Positions 51,416-64,000 of a DNA stretch of 64,000 nucleotides are shown piece after piece. The stretch is from Trochalopteron elliotii. Its lineage: Eukaryota > Chordata > Aves > Passeriformes > Leiothrichidae. The position numbers and the translations under genes are program-made. Each line of letters starts with the position of its first letter. The first letter of the stretch is position 1. Below the pieces are notes generated by a model, which saw only the letters and a program-made list of their open reading frames with translations, did not search any database and was not told where the DNA came from. The stretch lies in assembly GCA_024734555.1 (NCBI GenBank), contig JANPWX010000026.1:2234031-2298030 (forward strand), written 5' to 3'.

Positions 51416-54400
51416 ATGTGACTGGGCCAGCAGCCAGGAACACAGCTACTAAATACAGACACTGCCAAGGCACGTCTGGGAGCTGCCTCTGCCAGAAAAT
51501 GAGATTAAGAGAAATCTTTTATCCTGCCCCTGCCTTTCCCCACCTTCTCTTGAACACGAGGAAGAACTACACATTGTACATCTGAAGGAGAATTTTGAGC
51601 AACAATGCAAGGCAGAATCTGGTATTTATAACACTGTACTAGCTCTTACTCTGTTGCAATGCTGTATAAAAGTACTGACAGATCTCAGACCTTAGTATCT
51701 CCTACATAAGGGAGCAGGCCAAGACAGACATCACCACACCTTAGGGCTGGTATCCTGAGGCATGGGTTTGGTTGCCTGCTCTTTCCTGTTCCTTCTCCCT
51801 CCTCTATAAAGCCCTATATTCTATATTTTATTCTTTTTATTTCAGAAGGAGTTTGTGTATAGCTTTCAAACCTCTGTTCAAAGGATTAATTTTAGATATG
51901 AAAAAAATTACAAAGAAAAAAGGTTATTTGTTGGACATAAGGAAATACATAGATACAGAGAGATGAACAATTCCTGGTGTTTAACATTCCCACCCAATTT
52001 TTTCTGGCCAAGTGAAAAATACTTTTTCTGCTATAACACACACAAACACCTTCACTCAAAGTAGTTAAAAACACCCGCATGTTAACAGCAACCATTTCTT
52101 CACAAATTCCCTCCACTTCTGCTATGAAAAGGCTACATTCACAAGAGGGCTTTTGTGAACTGCAGAGGATATGGCACATTCTCAAGCCTTACAGACAGAA
52201 GTTTAGGGTACTCTCTCCAGAGGCACAGAAAGATTGCAAATCCCCATTTCTCATCATTGTTCTGAACACGCACTCCCACTGTACAAAAGAACACTCTCAA
52301 GGAGGGCTAGAGGCAAGTGCTATCCAGGGAACCCATGTCCCTCTTCCAAAGGAAACTGCTTCAGAAGGGGTCAGTTTCATCTAACCCATAAGAACAAACT
52401 CAGTAGTATCACTTCACTTAAAAAGAAATTGAAATTTACCTCCTGAATTCCTATTCTATGAAAAGATATCAGATTTGGCCCTCTAACAGTGCTGAGAGAT
52501 GACAAAGCCCAGTTTTTTTGACCAGCAAACATAATATTGGTAAGACCTCTGTAAATGGTTAAGTTAAACTGTTGTAAGAACAAGATGTGTTTTGAGCCTT
52601 CTAAAACAGAGACTGCAACTGAAAAATTAGTCTGCAATAACCAAGAAGGGATGGAAGAAAAACTAAGTTGAACATTTATGAGACAGTACTGATTTACCCA
52701 ACTGGCAAGAATATGGGAAAGAACACATACACAAGGAGCCACGCTTGATCACCCAAAAGTTGCTATAGCATGAATAGCAAAGTCCATTGCTTCGGTCTAG
52801 ATGAATGCCAGGAAATCCTGACTTAGATTGAATGAAGTGATAACATGGACGGATATAACGTCAGCTCCGGCATTTTTCACTAGTTATAGCCAAAAATATG
52901 TTTTGCTCCTCTTGTTGTTATGATAGTTTGTCTATTCCATCCTAAACACTTTCCTTAACTCTCTCTTGTAGAGAGCACAGAAAGTCCAGAAAGCTTTCTA
53001 GCAACTAGAACTGAATTTTGAAGGCTTAGACAGATTTGTTTTCAAATTTCACTGGAAAGGGAAGGAGGAACCATGTGTTGGGACAGTGTGCATAAGATCA
53101 TGCTAATTAAATCACTCATACCATATACCTTCTCAATGAAAAAGACTACACACAAAACCAACCAAACAAACCACAGTCCTGCAGCTGACTGGCATGGGCA
53201 AACCTACCCTTGCTGCAAGTCACTATGCTAAAGACTTACGTTCTGTTTACCACCAATTGCGTAGGACTTTGAATGTATAAATAGTCATTAAGTTATGAAA
53301 CAGTCTCCACTCCTTAAAGCAGGCCAACCACTCTAAACTACTCATATAGGATCCCAAACATTTTCTCAAAAACACTGGTATTATAGTAGACTTAGGAGTT
53401 TATCCAGTCAGGTTTGTACATAATTATGGCTGACCACACCCAGTAGCATGCTAATATTTGGATGCCAAGTATCAGTCCATCAATCCTGAAATATTTGCGA
53501 AAAAAAAAAATCACACAGAAAATCCAGTTGCAATCCTTGAGCTACAATAAGAATGATTTGCACATTGATAGATGCAAACAAATATCAGCCAGCAAGCTTA
53601 TGTACCAATTATTGAGACAAATTAGAAAGCTTTCTCCTCAAGAGAAGGTAAAAATTGGTCAAGCTCCTTTAGCATTCCCCAGAAAAACAAGTGTACAAAA
53701 TAGTCCTTTATAACAGACCTGATTTATTTCTGAGATGAAGTCTACCAGAGCAGACTTGCTAGAAGCCATTCTAACAACTACAGATTTAGGATAACTTCAT
53801 TTAACTACAAACAAAACTTTCTTTTTACTTTCTGTTAAAACAGGGACCAAGGATACAACTCTAATGAAGACTAAGTCAACTTTTAGTGCTTCAGTAATGC
53901 AAACAAAAAGCCAAAATCAAATTTCTAGTTCACATGCTAACACATTTCAACACAAATACAGAATTATTTCTTTGAGTAAACAAAGTTTAATTCAGAGGTT
54001 CAAGTCATCTTTGGCACTCCACACCACCACGTTTTACTTAAAAACAAAGAAACTGGGCAAATGCATCATCAATGTGCACATGGGTTCATTGAGTTGACTG
54101 ATTGTTTCAAAAAAACCACATTCACTACAAAATACATTGTTCTGTTTGCATTTTTCATCTTCTTTGCATACCTATCCCTGCATCCATTATCCAGTCCAGC
54201 TATACATAAGCATTTTACAGCATTTCCACCAAGTGCTACCATAAAATGACAGACAGAAATAGTTATTTTCAAATATACGTTATTTACCTAGTTCCATTCA
54301 AAAGCATTCCCAAATATATCCCTGTCTGTAAGACTTCTTACAGGAACTTCTGAATGCAAGAAATTTAGTACCTGAACTTTTTTGAACTCAACTGTACTGT

Positions 54401-57400
54401 GATCTAGTCCACAGAAGGTGACTGACATACATCCCCAAGTCTCCCAAGTACCAAAGTCATTAGGTATTACTCACCCACTCCCAAAGTTAGAATTGTGTCT
54501 GAAATAATTTTTGTGCTTTGTAAGCATGATTTATATGCACGCACAGGCCAATCTCATAAATACCTTTATAAGGAGAGAGGGTTAATTTTTCCAACTCTCT
54601 AACTTGATGTGATCTAGAAATGCTTTTAACAGTTGGGAGGGCAGAGGTTGCACTCCTGAAGGTGTTTCAAGTGGCTAACACACGACAGCAACCTTCCTCC
54701 AGGCTAAAAGCCAAGACCAAGTAGGAGCTAAGATGCATGTCACTGTGGTTGTGTGCTAAGTGAACTGAAGTGGGCACCAAATCCCTGTTCTTTATTCCAG
54801 CCTTGTCCTCACAGCTGAGGATTAGCCCTCCACAACCATTCCTGCATGTTGTGAGCGCTTAACACAGACTACTGTAAGAAGAGCTGGTTCTATCACTGAT
54901 TTTACATAGACACAACTGAGAGGGCTTCAACGCTGTTCTATCAACTCTGCTGTGGAAGTGACAGATGTCCAGCCAATACCCAATTCCAGCACAGAACAGG
55001 AGAATGCAGCAGCATCTTGTTACATTGAAGCCATTCACCAAACCCAAGCCTTCACATGCATGGAATAACCCTGCTGCTCCACAGCTGAACAAAGTGGTTT
55101 CTGCACCAAATTTCTTCTTCTTTGTGCCTATGCCTTCTTTTGCAGCACCCTCATAGGTCTCCACCCACCTTGTTCAACCCAAGCTGTAAACAAGAGAGGA
55201 CACTTCAGAAACAAAAGGCTCACGACCTTTCCTACAGTACAATTTGTCCTGAAAAGTACAACCCATTTTAGAGTGCAAGTTAGAGAGCAGAGTGTTAAAT
55301 GTGAAAATTTTAAAAGGTCATTTTGGGAGAATGTGAAAGGAAAGGCAAGAAACTGTGACAGAAACAAGCACTCAACTGTTCAGCAATAGTTCGACAAGCT
55401 CATGTGCCCCCATGGAAAAACAGAATATACAACAAAAATTTGTCTGAAGGTAAGCTAATTTCTGTGAATAATAGATTTCAAAAAGTTCCAATAACTGTCT
55501 TTTCCAGACCACAGTGGGTTTTAGCATTACAACATCGTATCACATTCTGTAAAATTATCCACATTCAATGAAATAATAATAATAATTTAAGAATAACTTG
55601 CCCAGAACTGTGTATTCAACAGTTTGTACAGCCTTCTCTCTGGAGTTTCCTTCAAAAACTTCATCTAATGTACTCTGCTTAGATTTTCTGTACTCCTGGA
55701 GCTGTGCATTACCAAACCTAACTCCAAGAGTTGAGCAATTTCAGGTGTTGGATAACATTCAGATTCAGAATTCAGTACAAATACTCTGCACAGAAATTCA
55801 GAGCACTGAGTTAATTCAAGCCTCTGGGTTTTTTTAAAGAAGTCGGTAAACTCAGCGAAAACAAAAGCTGAGTTGTTATTGTAAGAAACTCCCCAACTCC
55901 ATTATAAAAAATTAAGTCCTACTGTGTTCAGATTTCTAATCTGAAAGTGCTAATACCAAATTCAGACTGCTAGCACCTCTGTTAGAAAAATAAATAAATA
56001 TTGTCAATTGTTTACTTAATACAGTTGATTTCATTAGCACATCTAAAATTTGACTGAGCACCTTGGAGGAGAAAAGTTGAGCTGTATTGCACTGAAGCGA
56101 GAGCATCCTGCAGAGAAAGCTCCATACTGATTCAGTACTTACATCATACACAGCTCAAGTTTCACTTCAGCACAGTCCATGGAAGCAGAATCATGACTCA
56201 GTTTTAACAGTAGCAAGTGTGATGTAAAGCCCTCATGCCCATTTATCAGTACAATTCCAAGAATCTCACCAATATCCAGAAGTGTGCTGACTGACTAAAG
56301 ACACTTCAGCTGCTGGTCAGGTTAAATGCACCCGCACTCACCCCAGTTGATGTGAAGAAGACACAAGCACTCACTGTTGCCAGAACTCCTAAGCTCATCC
56401 TCTCAGTGCCTCAGAACACTTTGCCTTGTAGCCTGCACAGGAGCTTGTCTTGTGACTTCAGCCTTGCACATTAAAACAAGACATTACAAAGGTATTCAAG
56501 CGACAAACCCAGACAAACAGGGCAAATGGAGTGACTTGAGAAAGGCACTGTAAAAGTGGGGAGAGCAGAATAGAGAAGAACCTGAGAATGGAGATTAAGA
56601 AGCAGCATAGGCAGAGCACACACAGAGGAGCTGATTCATGACAGGCAAAGGTGAACTGCTGTGTCCGTGCCTGTTAGTCAGATCAGCAGTAATCTGACAC
56701 TACCACAGGACAAGCACGGCAAAAGTGCAGACAGGTATTTGCTGTCTTCACATTAGTATCCCATTCAAAGTCCTCCTTTCCCTGCTTATTCTCTCTAGCA
56801 AGCCTGTTAACCACCACCCTACACAACTGCGTTCCTCATCTTTTACTTAAGAAGTGTACCCATGGAAACCTTCACACAGCAAATACTGGTAATTAGGACA
56901 GTCTAAGAACATTCTTCTCATAATGCTTCATCTAAGCTGTATACAAGACGACAGTGTGATCTTAATCAAGGGTACACTTAGAAGTAACTCTTGACAAATA
57001 TAAAACACAACGCATGACTCCAAATATGCATTTACTCTTCAGAAGCTATCTGTGAACATCATTAATGAGCAAAGTACATGATGAAAGTACATGACTGTTA
57101 GTGTCAGAAGGAATTCTTTAAGGAACAGGTATATCACCAAGGTTTGTAGCACATATAGTGAGCATTAATCTAAAGAATTTTCTTTGCAAAGGAAGTCCTC
57201 AGCAACTTCAATAACACTGAAATGTCAGAACAAGGAATTATCTAGATGAAAAAAATTACCCCATTTTCTGTCCCCCCTGACCCCAGCTACTTTATTACTT
57301 CTGCTGTCTCAGGGCATTTGGTCTGCTGTTACTCACTGTTAAAACCCACTACCATCATTGGAAACACCTACATCCCACAACATCGAAGTGGGATGGCATG

Positions 57401-59580
57401 ATGACTAATGACTAAAACATTTTTGTCAAAACTCTTCCACCTTCCTTTCCCCTAAATTTAATAAAGCTATTTTGTAACTTTAACTTAGTTTACATAAGAA
57501 AAGTTACAAAGTTTATGCAAGTTTACATGAAGCCAGCCTCTACTGCCAACAAAGCTCTGCATCAGTTTTTAAAATATTTCTCCACAAATTCAGCTTTTAT
57601 GAGTGCCTGTCCACAGTTTTCAGCCCCAAGCAGCTTTATTTTCTCATTCACATCAAGCCATTTATGTCAACAGGTATTCCCTTACAGCATTAGCAACGTT
57701 AAATTGCAGTGTTTCTTGCTTTAACTTGTGCCATCAATAAGGAAAGATACCTCCAAGGCGTTCTGCTGCTACTATTCCCCAAATCACTTTCGATATCACT
57801 TTGAGCATAGTATGTGGCACAGTACTCACTCAGTTTTGGACATGTCAACAGCAAAAGTGCCCTAAGAATAAGGAATCAAGCATCTACTATCCAACTGCAC
57901 ACCAATTTAAGAATCAATGCATGGAACTCCATGGATAAGTTACCTGTAAATCAGAAATAAGATAACCTACAGGCAAAACCCATTTGACTGTCAGGCAATA
58001 ATACATCTTTTCACAGAATTAAATAACCAAGGTATATCCATCCCTCTCAGAATGTCAGTAGCTTGTGCATTTCCACACACTTTTTTGTTATTTGTGGCAA
58101 AGAAAAAAACCAAAACCCAGAGTGTCTTCTTGCAACTTTAAGAGAGATGGAACAAGACTCAGAGCAAAGCTAGGGGAAACCAAGAGGTTGCTCAGTGACA
58201 ACAGCATTTAGGGGAGATCCAAACTAAAGAAGAAGAATAGACTTAGTCCCTGCAAAACTCAAAACCAGAGGACTCGGGGCTTGTTTACCTTGAAAAAAGC
58301 CCCAGGCTGGAAGTGTGGTTTCCATGTCAAAAGACCACTTTCAACTACTTCCTCTCTAAGCTGTATTTTTGCGTGAGATTGTAATAAATCTCTTTCTGTA
58401 GAACTTATTCTTTAGCTCACTTTACTGATGAAAGAAAGACTAATGCCAGCGCAAAGGTGTAATACTTCAGCCTAAGGCTCAGCTCCAGCTGTCTGTGAAA
58501 TGGTGTATGGTTTAGATCTGCTCTTTGACCTTTCCTGCCCCCATGCTCAGATCTGTTCTTGGGCTGGATTGCCCTTTTACAGCATATAAAACAGTCATTT
58601 TCTTTCAAATATATTTCAAAGGGTTTACAGCCAATGTTTATGGATATTTCCATGTATGAAGATGTACATGTGTGCTCAGTAGTTATTGCTGTGTGGATCT
58701 CTACAAAACTGCAAGAAGCTCAAGATAAAACCTAATTAGGTCACAAGAACATTCCGAGGAGTGTTTCATTTGAACAAACTGACATACAAGCAGATTCCAA
58801 GCTCACCACTGCTTTCTTTCCTTTTTCAGAAGGTGGAACATTGCCAGGCTGGTAATAAATGCTGTGAAATAATGCTTAGCAAGTAGGATCTCACCAAGCA
58901 TTTCAGCACTATGACCAAAGGAATCACTAGTACCAGCTGCCAAACAAATGATCTCATATACCAAAGCTAACAAACTGTTACCAGATAGATATCCTGCAGC
59001 TACAACATGACATCCGTTTCATTATAGACACCAGAAGGAGCAGCTGATACTTAAAGCTAAAGAAATAGACTGCATGCAAGTTTCAGACACAGCTGAAATA
59101 ATACAACCTTTAAAAAAAAAAACACATAAAATGAAGCTACTCCCTACTTTACAACAGTCCTTCACTACACATACCAATATCAAAGAAATTTAATCACAGG
59201 TTGTAATGCAGAAATTATATATTCAGCAGCGAAAGCAGTCTTACAAAAACTCCAAAACATTTATTTTCATTTAAAAAACCCCAAGCCGAAACAAACTATC
59301 AGAGACTGAAATGAAGGTGAAGCCTGAACCTACAGCTTAAGGATAACCTCAGACTTTATGTTGAAAAGTACAGAAAAGCACTGATGTGAAATTTCTTCTA
59401 GAATCAGGTGAACACAATTACAGAAAAACTACTATCAATTAAAGTAAAATCAAACTATCTGCAACCCATATCAATTTCCTTAAGGCCACCCCCCAATACC
59501 TTACTCAAATATATGCTTAGCACTTGAGACACTCTAGTCTTGAGATACTATGTGCTTATACTCTATGTAATCCCTAAAAC

Positions 59581-60630
59581 TTAATGGACTGTTCAGTGGG
59601 TAAGGAATTGATTGGATGGCCACATCCAGAGGGCAGTCAGTGGTCAATGGCTCAGAGTCCTGATGGACCTCAGTGACAAGTGATGTCCCTTGGGGAATAT
59701 CAATATTGATATCAATCAATATCAACAATACATGTCCCTTGCGTGCGCCCTCGGCAGATCTGCAGAGGACACCAAGCTGTGCTTGTCTGCACACCTGAAG
59801 GATGGGATGCCTGCCCAAAGGACCTGGACAAGGTCAAGAAGTAGGTCCATGGGAATCTCATGAGGTTTAGCAAGACCAAGCGCAAGGTGTTGCACCTGGG
59901 TCAGAGCAACCTCTATCAGCACAGGCTGGGGATGAACACATTCAGAGCAGCCCTGCCCAGAAGGGCTTGGGGACGTTGGTGGGTGAGAGGCTGGACATGA
60001 GCCAGCAATATGCACTTGCAGCCCAGGAAGCCAAACGTGTCCTGGGCTACATTAAACACAGCCTAGCCAGCAGGGCCACAGAGACTATTCTACCCTTCTA
60101 CTCTGCCCTGGTGAGACCTCACCCGCAGTGCTGTATGCACCTCCGGGTCCCCAGCATAGGAAGGACATTGACCTCTTGGAGCAAGCCCAGAGGAGAGACA
60201 CATGCTTAGAGGGATGGAGCATCTCTCCAATGAGGAAAGGCTGAGAGAATTGAGGCTGTTCAGTCTGAAAAAGAGAAGGCTTTGGGATGACCTAATTGCT
60301 CCTTTCCAGTACCTCAAGGGAGCCTACAAAAAATATGGAGAGGGACTATTTTAAAACACATGTAGTAACAGGACAAGGAGGAATTGCTTCAAACAAGGAG
60401 AATAGGTTTAGATTAGATATTAGGAAAAATTCTTTACTGTGAGGCAGTGAGACACTAGAAGAGTTTGCCCAGAAAAGCTGTGGATGTCCCATTCCTGTAA
60501 ATGTTGAAGGCCAGGTTGGATGGGACTCCGATCAATTTGGTCTAGTGGAAGATGTCCCTGTCTGAGGCAGCGATGGTTGGAACTAGAGCATCTCTAAGGT
60601 CTCTTCCAACACGAGCAGATCTATGATTCC
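59581..60630 (+). mobile_element. Longest CR1 LINE copy, 5'-truncated, in FNIP2 intron 1
   Basis: About 1.05 kb in plus orientation. It holds the end of ORF2 and the 3' UTR, with GACACCAAGCTGTGCTTGTC, GAAGCCAAACGTGTCCTGGG, GAGGAAAGGCTGAGAGAATT and the tail CTCTTCCAACACGAGCAG. ORF2 is broken by stops and indels, so no reverse transcriptase is encoded. A section near 59695-59740 is replaced by an AT-rich palindromic stretch. Confidence 0.92.
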
Positions 60631-60852
60631 GCTGAGTATATGACCTGGTAGCACTCCAAAAATTTGTACAAACTATTCTAAACCAGCCTTGTACAGGAAG
60701 TAATATTTCATAAGGAAATAAGAAGTTTTAGGGGAATTTATCCACATAAATACACATTGCTTGCACACAAAGTAATTAGGGTTTTCCCAGAGCCTCAGAG
60801 GATAAGAAGAAATATATTCAATTACAGCCACTCAAGTGCCTCTTTTGAAAGA

Positions 60853-60930
60853 GGTGTGTGTATACACACACATCTTTACATATGCATTACACACAGATAT
60901 ATATATAGATATATATAGATATATATATAG
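60853..60930. repeat. TG/CA and AT microsatellite cluster
   Basis: GTGTGTGTATACACACAC, a spacer, then a run of ATATATAGAT units. It starts about 220 bp after the 3' end of the long CR1 copy. Likely length-variable. Confidence 0.85.
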
Positions 60931-63655
60931 TTAAGGGAAGCAAGAAACAGCAGTAAAAAAAGAGAAGCTCAAGTCTGTGTACAAAACTGCTTAGAACAAA
61001 TGTAATATCTCACTAACACATGCCTGTTCTCCAGCTGGTTTATAAATTCTCTTTCTGTAAAAAAAGAATCAAGCTATTCTATAATTCTAACTACTACCCT
61101 TCTACCACTTCATACATCCATTATCTTGAAGGAAGACCTGGGCCAGTAGAAAGTCCTATTATCCCAACAGCTCTGTATTAGCATCTACACCTCATGTTTA
61201 CACTCTCCTTACCCAGCAGGTAAGGGTTGTGCTCATGTGAGCATGTAGTGCAGCCCAGACTAGCTCCACAGAGTGTAGTAATTGGTGCTAAGGACCTCAC
61301 ACTACATATGTTCTGGAGTTTTACTTTTGACCAGCTGTAGTATGGTCCCAGGGACTGAATACCCATTAATGGTTGGAATACACTTTCTAATTTCATTCAT
61401 TCCAACAGGAATCCAGTTCATGTACTGAAACCACTTGGCTTTGTGAGCCAAAGTGCAGTTAGTGGAGACAATTTAGAGGTTTTCTTTAAAAGAACACTCC
61501 TGAGCCAAATTAATATGCTAATATTCATTCACCCAGGAAATCATTTCCTATGGCTCCACATTCAACTATAAGGCACCATATCTCTTGCTCTTTGAGGCTG
61601 TGCCAGCTCATCCTGGTAAGCAGCATGGACCTCGAAGCTTCATGTTTCCTTCAGAGCCAAAAAGACAAAGCAGCATGAACCTCTGGCCAAGATTTAGCTC
61701 CCATTAAAGGAGAGAGTGCAACAGAATGAGCACATGCAGTACTTGTTACAGGCAAACTGCAAGCCTGGTTGATCTCCCTCTGCAACGGAACTTTTCCTGG
61801 TGTTCCTGGGAAAACTAGAAAACACAAAGCTTCCCAACAATGTAGCTGAAAGAAGTTGTCAAATTACATTAATTTGAGGGGGCATTATCTACCAAACAGA
61901 TTTTTGGTGATTCCTCTGTTGTTCAGGGTAAGGAGGGTGTGTGAAGACATTTAATCTTTCAAGTCTTTCATAACAATTGGAAGTCCAAGGATACTGATTG
62001 TTACTGGTCTCACAGGGCTCCTTAACAGAGCTAAACACTGCAAGACATACTGAATGTAGAGGGACCTCAGTAACAAAAACCTGGAAAGAATAAAGCTAAC
62101 TAAAAATCCCTAAAAAGACAGTCATGTCATTAGAAAACGAATCTGCCATTTTTCATCTAACATTGACCAGTAGCATACGCTTAATACAGAAGCTACCAAA
62201 GGATTATGTCTCCTACTTTACTTAGATCAAATCACATCTCTCCACTCAGAGATTACTGTTGAATAGAAAGTCTATTAAAAGCATTGCAACAAAGCTTCTA
62301 AGACCCTGTAAGTATGCTCTTGCAGATCATGAACAGATCACTGGAAAGAAAGAAAAGGCACTACAGCGTACTTAAAAGTCGTAAGGAAGAAGCTTAATAT
62401 TAACAACCAAAAAAACCCCCTCCATTCACATATAAAATACTTCAAACAATTTTATGAATCTTAGGTGTGTCAAAAAAAGTCAGACAGAAAGGGAATGAGG
62501 AAAAATAGGAGATAAAAAGACTGAAGGGTACCTACAGTAGTATTTTCATTACATTAGCTTTTATGTGACATGTCACACCATTTAAATGTCACCCAAACTA
62601 AAAACCAAGCGTGGAATATCTTACTGAAAAAACAGAAGAAGGAAAAAGTACAACCCCTAACTTCACTAAATACTCCAAACTGAATAATCTTATTGATTTT
62701 AAGGGGAAACACACTGTGTTGAAGTATCTGCCCTCGTGGAGATACTTGATAATCCAGTAACAATCCAATAATCCAGAATTAACAGCACTAGTCTCTGACA
62801 CAGAAAATTTTTAAGTACAATGCAAGATAATAGAGTAGTCGGGAACTGTCAATTTCAATGTGGAAAACTGTCTTCTTTCATATTAAAGGAGATCTTTAAC
62901 TCTTAAGGTGAACAAGCGCTAAAAGAAGTAAGTAGCAGTTACACAAAAGTAACCTACAGTTACGAGTACAGTGTATACAAAAGCAGCTGCACAAAATTCA
63001 CGAGATTTGATCTCTAATACGAATGCAGCTCCAATACTGTGTCCAATCGCTTTCAAAGGAATCACCTTGTAACCCAAATATATTGTAATTTTCATCTTAC
63101 ACCATTGTTCTCCATGATCTTGCAACTTTAGCCACACAAATGGCCATGTCCCGTACAGACCATCTTTGAATTATAACAGTTCCACGACTGTGATCTTTCA
63201 TACTTGGCACGATGACATTTTGTGGATCAGAATATTGCCCACTGCTCTCCCTCACCATCCTTAGTAGTTTCCGCGGTGAAAGCCCAGATTCCAATTCAAC
63301 CCTGTGTACCATCTGATCACAAGACCAGTCAACTCATGCCGCACAGAAAAACAGGCACGGAGGTTACCGGGCATGCATGTGATTGTCACTGTGCTCACCG
63401 GGCCGCTCGGTCCTGTGAGCAGCACAGATGTCACACGAACAAAGCTCCAAAGCACCAGCCTGACCAAAATGCTGTCCCCGAAGCTTCAGAAAACACTAAT
63501 AGTTCAATACTACACAGAGAATCAATATTATATAAAGGTTATACACGTAAACCCTGAAGCAGCGATAGCTACTGAACCTCACCTTTCACCATGCGCGGTA
63601 TCAAATGCAGGGGGCAGTGAAAGATGCCTAACGCTTAGCGGGTCACCAGACTGCG

Positions 63656-63661
63656 CACGTG
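63656..63661. promoter_or_regulatory. CACGTG E-box next to the CpG island
   Basis: A palindromic CACGTG in the context GCGCACGTGTA. TFEB, TFE3 and MITF bind CACGTG and are controlled by the FLCN-FNIP complex, so feedback is conceivable. The flanks do not match the fuller CLEAR consensus (GTCACGTGAC), and other proteins such as MYC and USF bind the same core. Confidence 0.25.
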
Positions 63662-63724
63662 TATTTAGGTCACAACAATTTTCAATTGTTAATTAAATAC
63701 GCTTCCTAATTTTCCTGTGCTGAT

Positions 63725-64000
63725 GAGACCCGGGCACGAGTTATTACATCAACCGCACACAGACGCCAGACAGGGGCCCCGGCGCCTCTCCCCCATCGTC
63801 GCCGAGGGGCGAGCGCCCCGGGCTCCCGGGCGTGCCACCGCCAACTCGCGCAGAAAATGGCTGAGAGATCCAACGAGAGGGAAAGGCGGGAGAAGCGCCA
63901 CTCCGGCGCGGCCGTGCCTCCCGACGCACCCCCTTTCCCCCGGAAACTCAGCGCCGGGGGACCGCCCGGGGGCTGCCGCACACCTGCGCCCCACGCCGGC
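63725..64000. promoter_or_regulatory. CpG island at the right edge, probable FNIP2 promoter side
   Basis: GC content and CpG frequency rise sharply from about 63725 to the edge, with blocks such as GGCGCCTCTCCCCC and GCGCCCCGGGCTCCCGGGCG. It lies upstream of FNIP2 exon 2 on the gene's strand, where exon 1 and the promoter should be. The island may continue outside. Open frames within it are GC-driven and show no known protein. Confidence 0.65.
63984..64000 (-). CDS. FNIP2: Possible 3' end of FNIP2 exon 1 (partial, tentative)
   Basis: Exon 2 begins with the third base of a codon, so exon 1 must end with two spare bases. At the window edge the minus strand reads GGCGCAG followed by GTGTGC, and this would leave AG. 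With the C that opens exon 2 it gives AGC, the Ser that precedes Trp in vertebrate FNIP proteins. The phase therefore fits and the location in a CpG island is right. However, the donor is not strong, and the residue before Ser would be Arg where FNIPs usually have Phe. The real exon 1 may lie wholly beyond the edge. Confidence 0.3.

Larger units (their letters stand above)
41739..63983 (-). other. FNIP2 intron 1 (at least 22 kb)
   Basis: Long first intron between exon 2 and the CpG island. It holds two CR1 copies, small microsatellites and the GC-rich patch at 51.3 kb. I found no nested gene with recognisable protein on either strand. Open frames of up to 125 codons look like chance. Intron enhancers are plausible but not visible from sequence alone. 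The upper boundary depends on the tentative exon 1 end. Confidence 0.7.

Noticed and set aside
51277..51585. Plus-strand 102-codon open frame across the GC-rich patch
   Set aside because: The composition explains the open frame. No known domain, and it is unsupported outside the GC block.
59534..60317. Several open frames on both strands near 60 kb
   Set aside because: They are pieces of the truncated CR1 copy and its complement, not genes.
62919..63467. Chain of three overlapping minus-strand open frames, considered as a decayed retrogene
   Set aside because: They are in different frames, no protein family is recognised, and the location in the CpG island shore can explain the lack of stops.
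1..64000. Search for tRNA genes, CRISPR-like arrays and bacterial-type operons
   Set aside because: None seen. The repeats are microsatellites, one tandem duplication and CR1 copies, and the only supported gene is split by introns.

Overview
The window looks like bird nuclear DNA. It is AT-rich and sparse in genes. It carries at least five truncated copies of the CR1 LINE, the usual interspersed repeat of birds and other sauropsids, and I see no mammalian Alu, B1 or L1 sequence. The species cannot be told from the sequence.

One gene dominates: FNIP2 (folliculin-interacting protein 2), on the minus strand. I could place 17 consecutive coding exons (exons 2-18) between 41738 and 17224. Each has AG/GT borders on the minus strand, and the codon phase agrees at every junction. 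Together they encode 1101 full codons, and the stop codon is at 17224-17226. Exon 1, with the start codon, is not convincingly inside the window. A CpG-rich block at the right edge (about 63725-64000) is probably the promoter-side island, and its last 17 bases could be the end of exon 1. That would make intron 1 at least 22 kb. FNIP2 pairs with folliculin (FLCN) on lysosomes, where the complex acts on RagC/D and so on mTORC1 and TFEB/TFE3 signalling. It also binds AMPK and HSP90.

Layout from left to right: 1-313 ends in a short plus-strand open frame behind a splice acceptor, possibly the last exon of a gene convergent with FNIP2. Bases 314 to about 13470 hold no gene I can support. About 13470-17223 is the likely FNIP2 3' UTR, with several possible poly(A) signals. 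17224-41738 holds FNIP2 exons 18 to 2, with CR1 copies, a long T-rich tract and small repeats in the introns. 41739-63983 is intron 1, with two clear CR1 copies, AT microsatellites and one isolated GC-rich patch near 51.3 kb. 63700-64000 is the CpG island.

I found no undescribed system. The points most worth checking are a 159-nt FNIP2 intron that is in frame and free of stops, the possible convergent terminal exon at the left edge, and the GC-rich patch within intron 1. Most open frames outside the exons look like chance or CR1 remnants.
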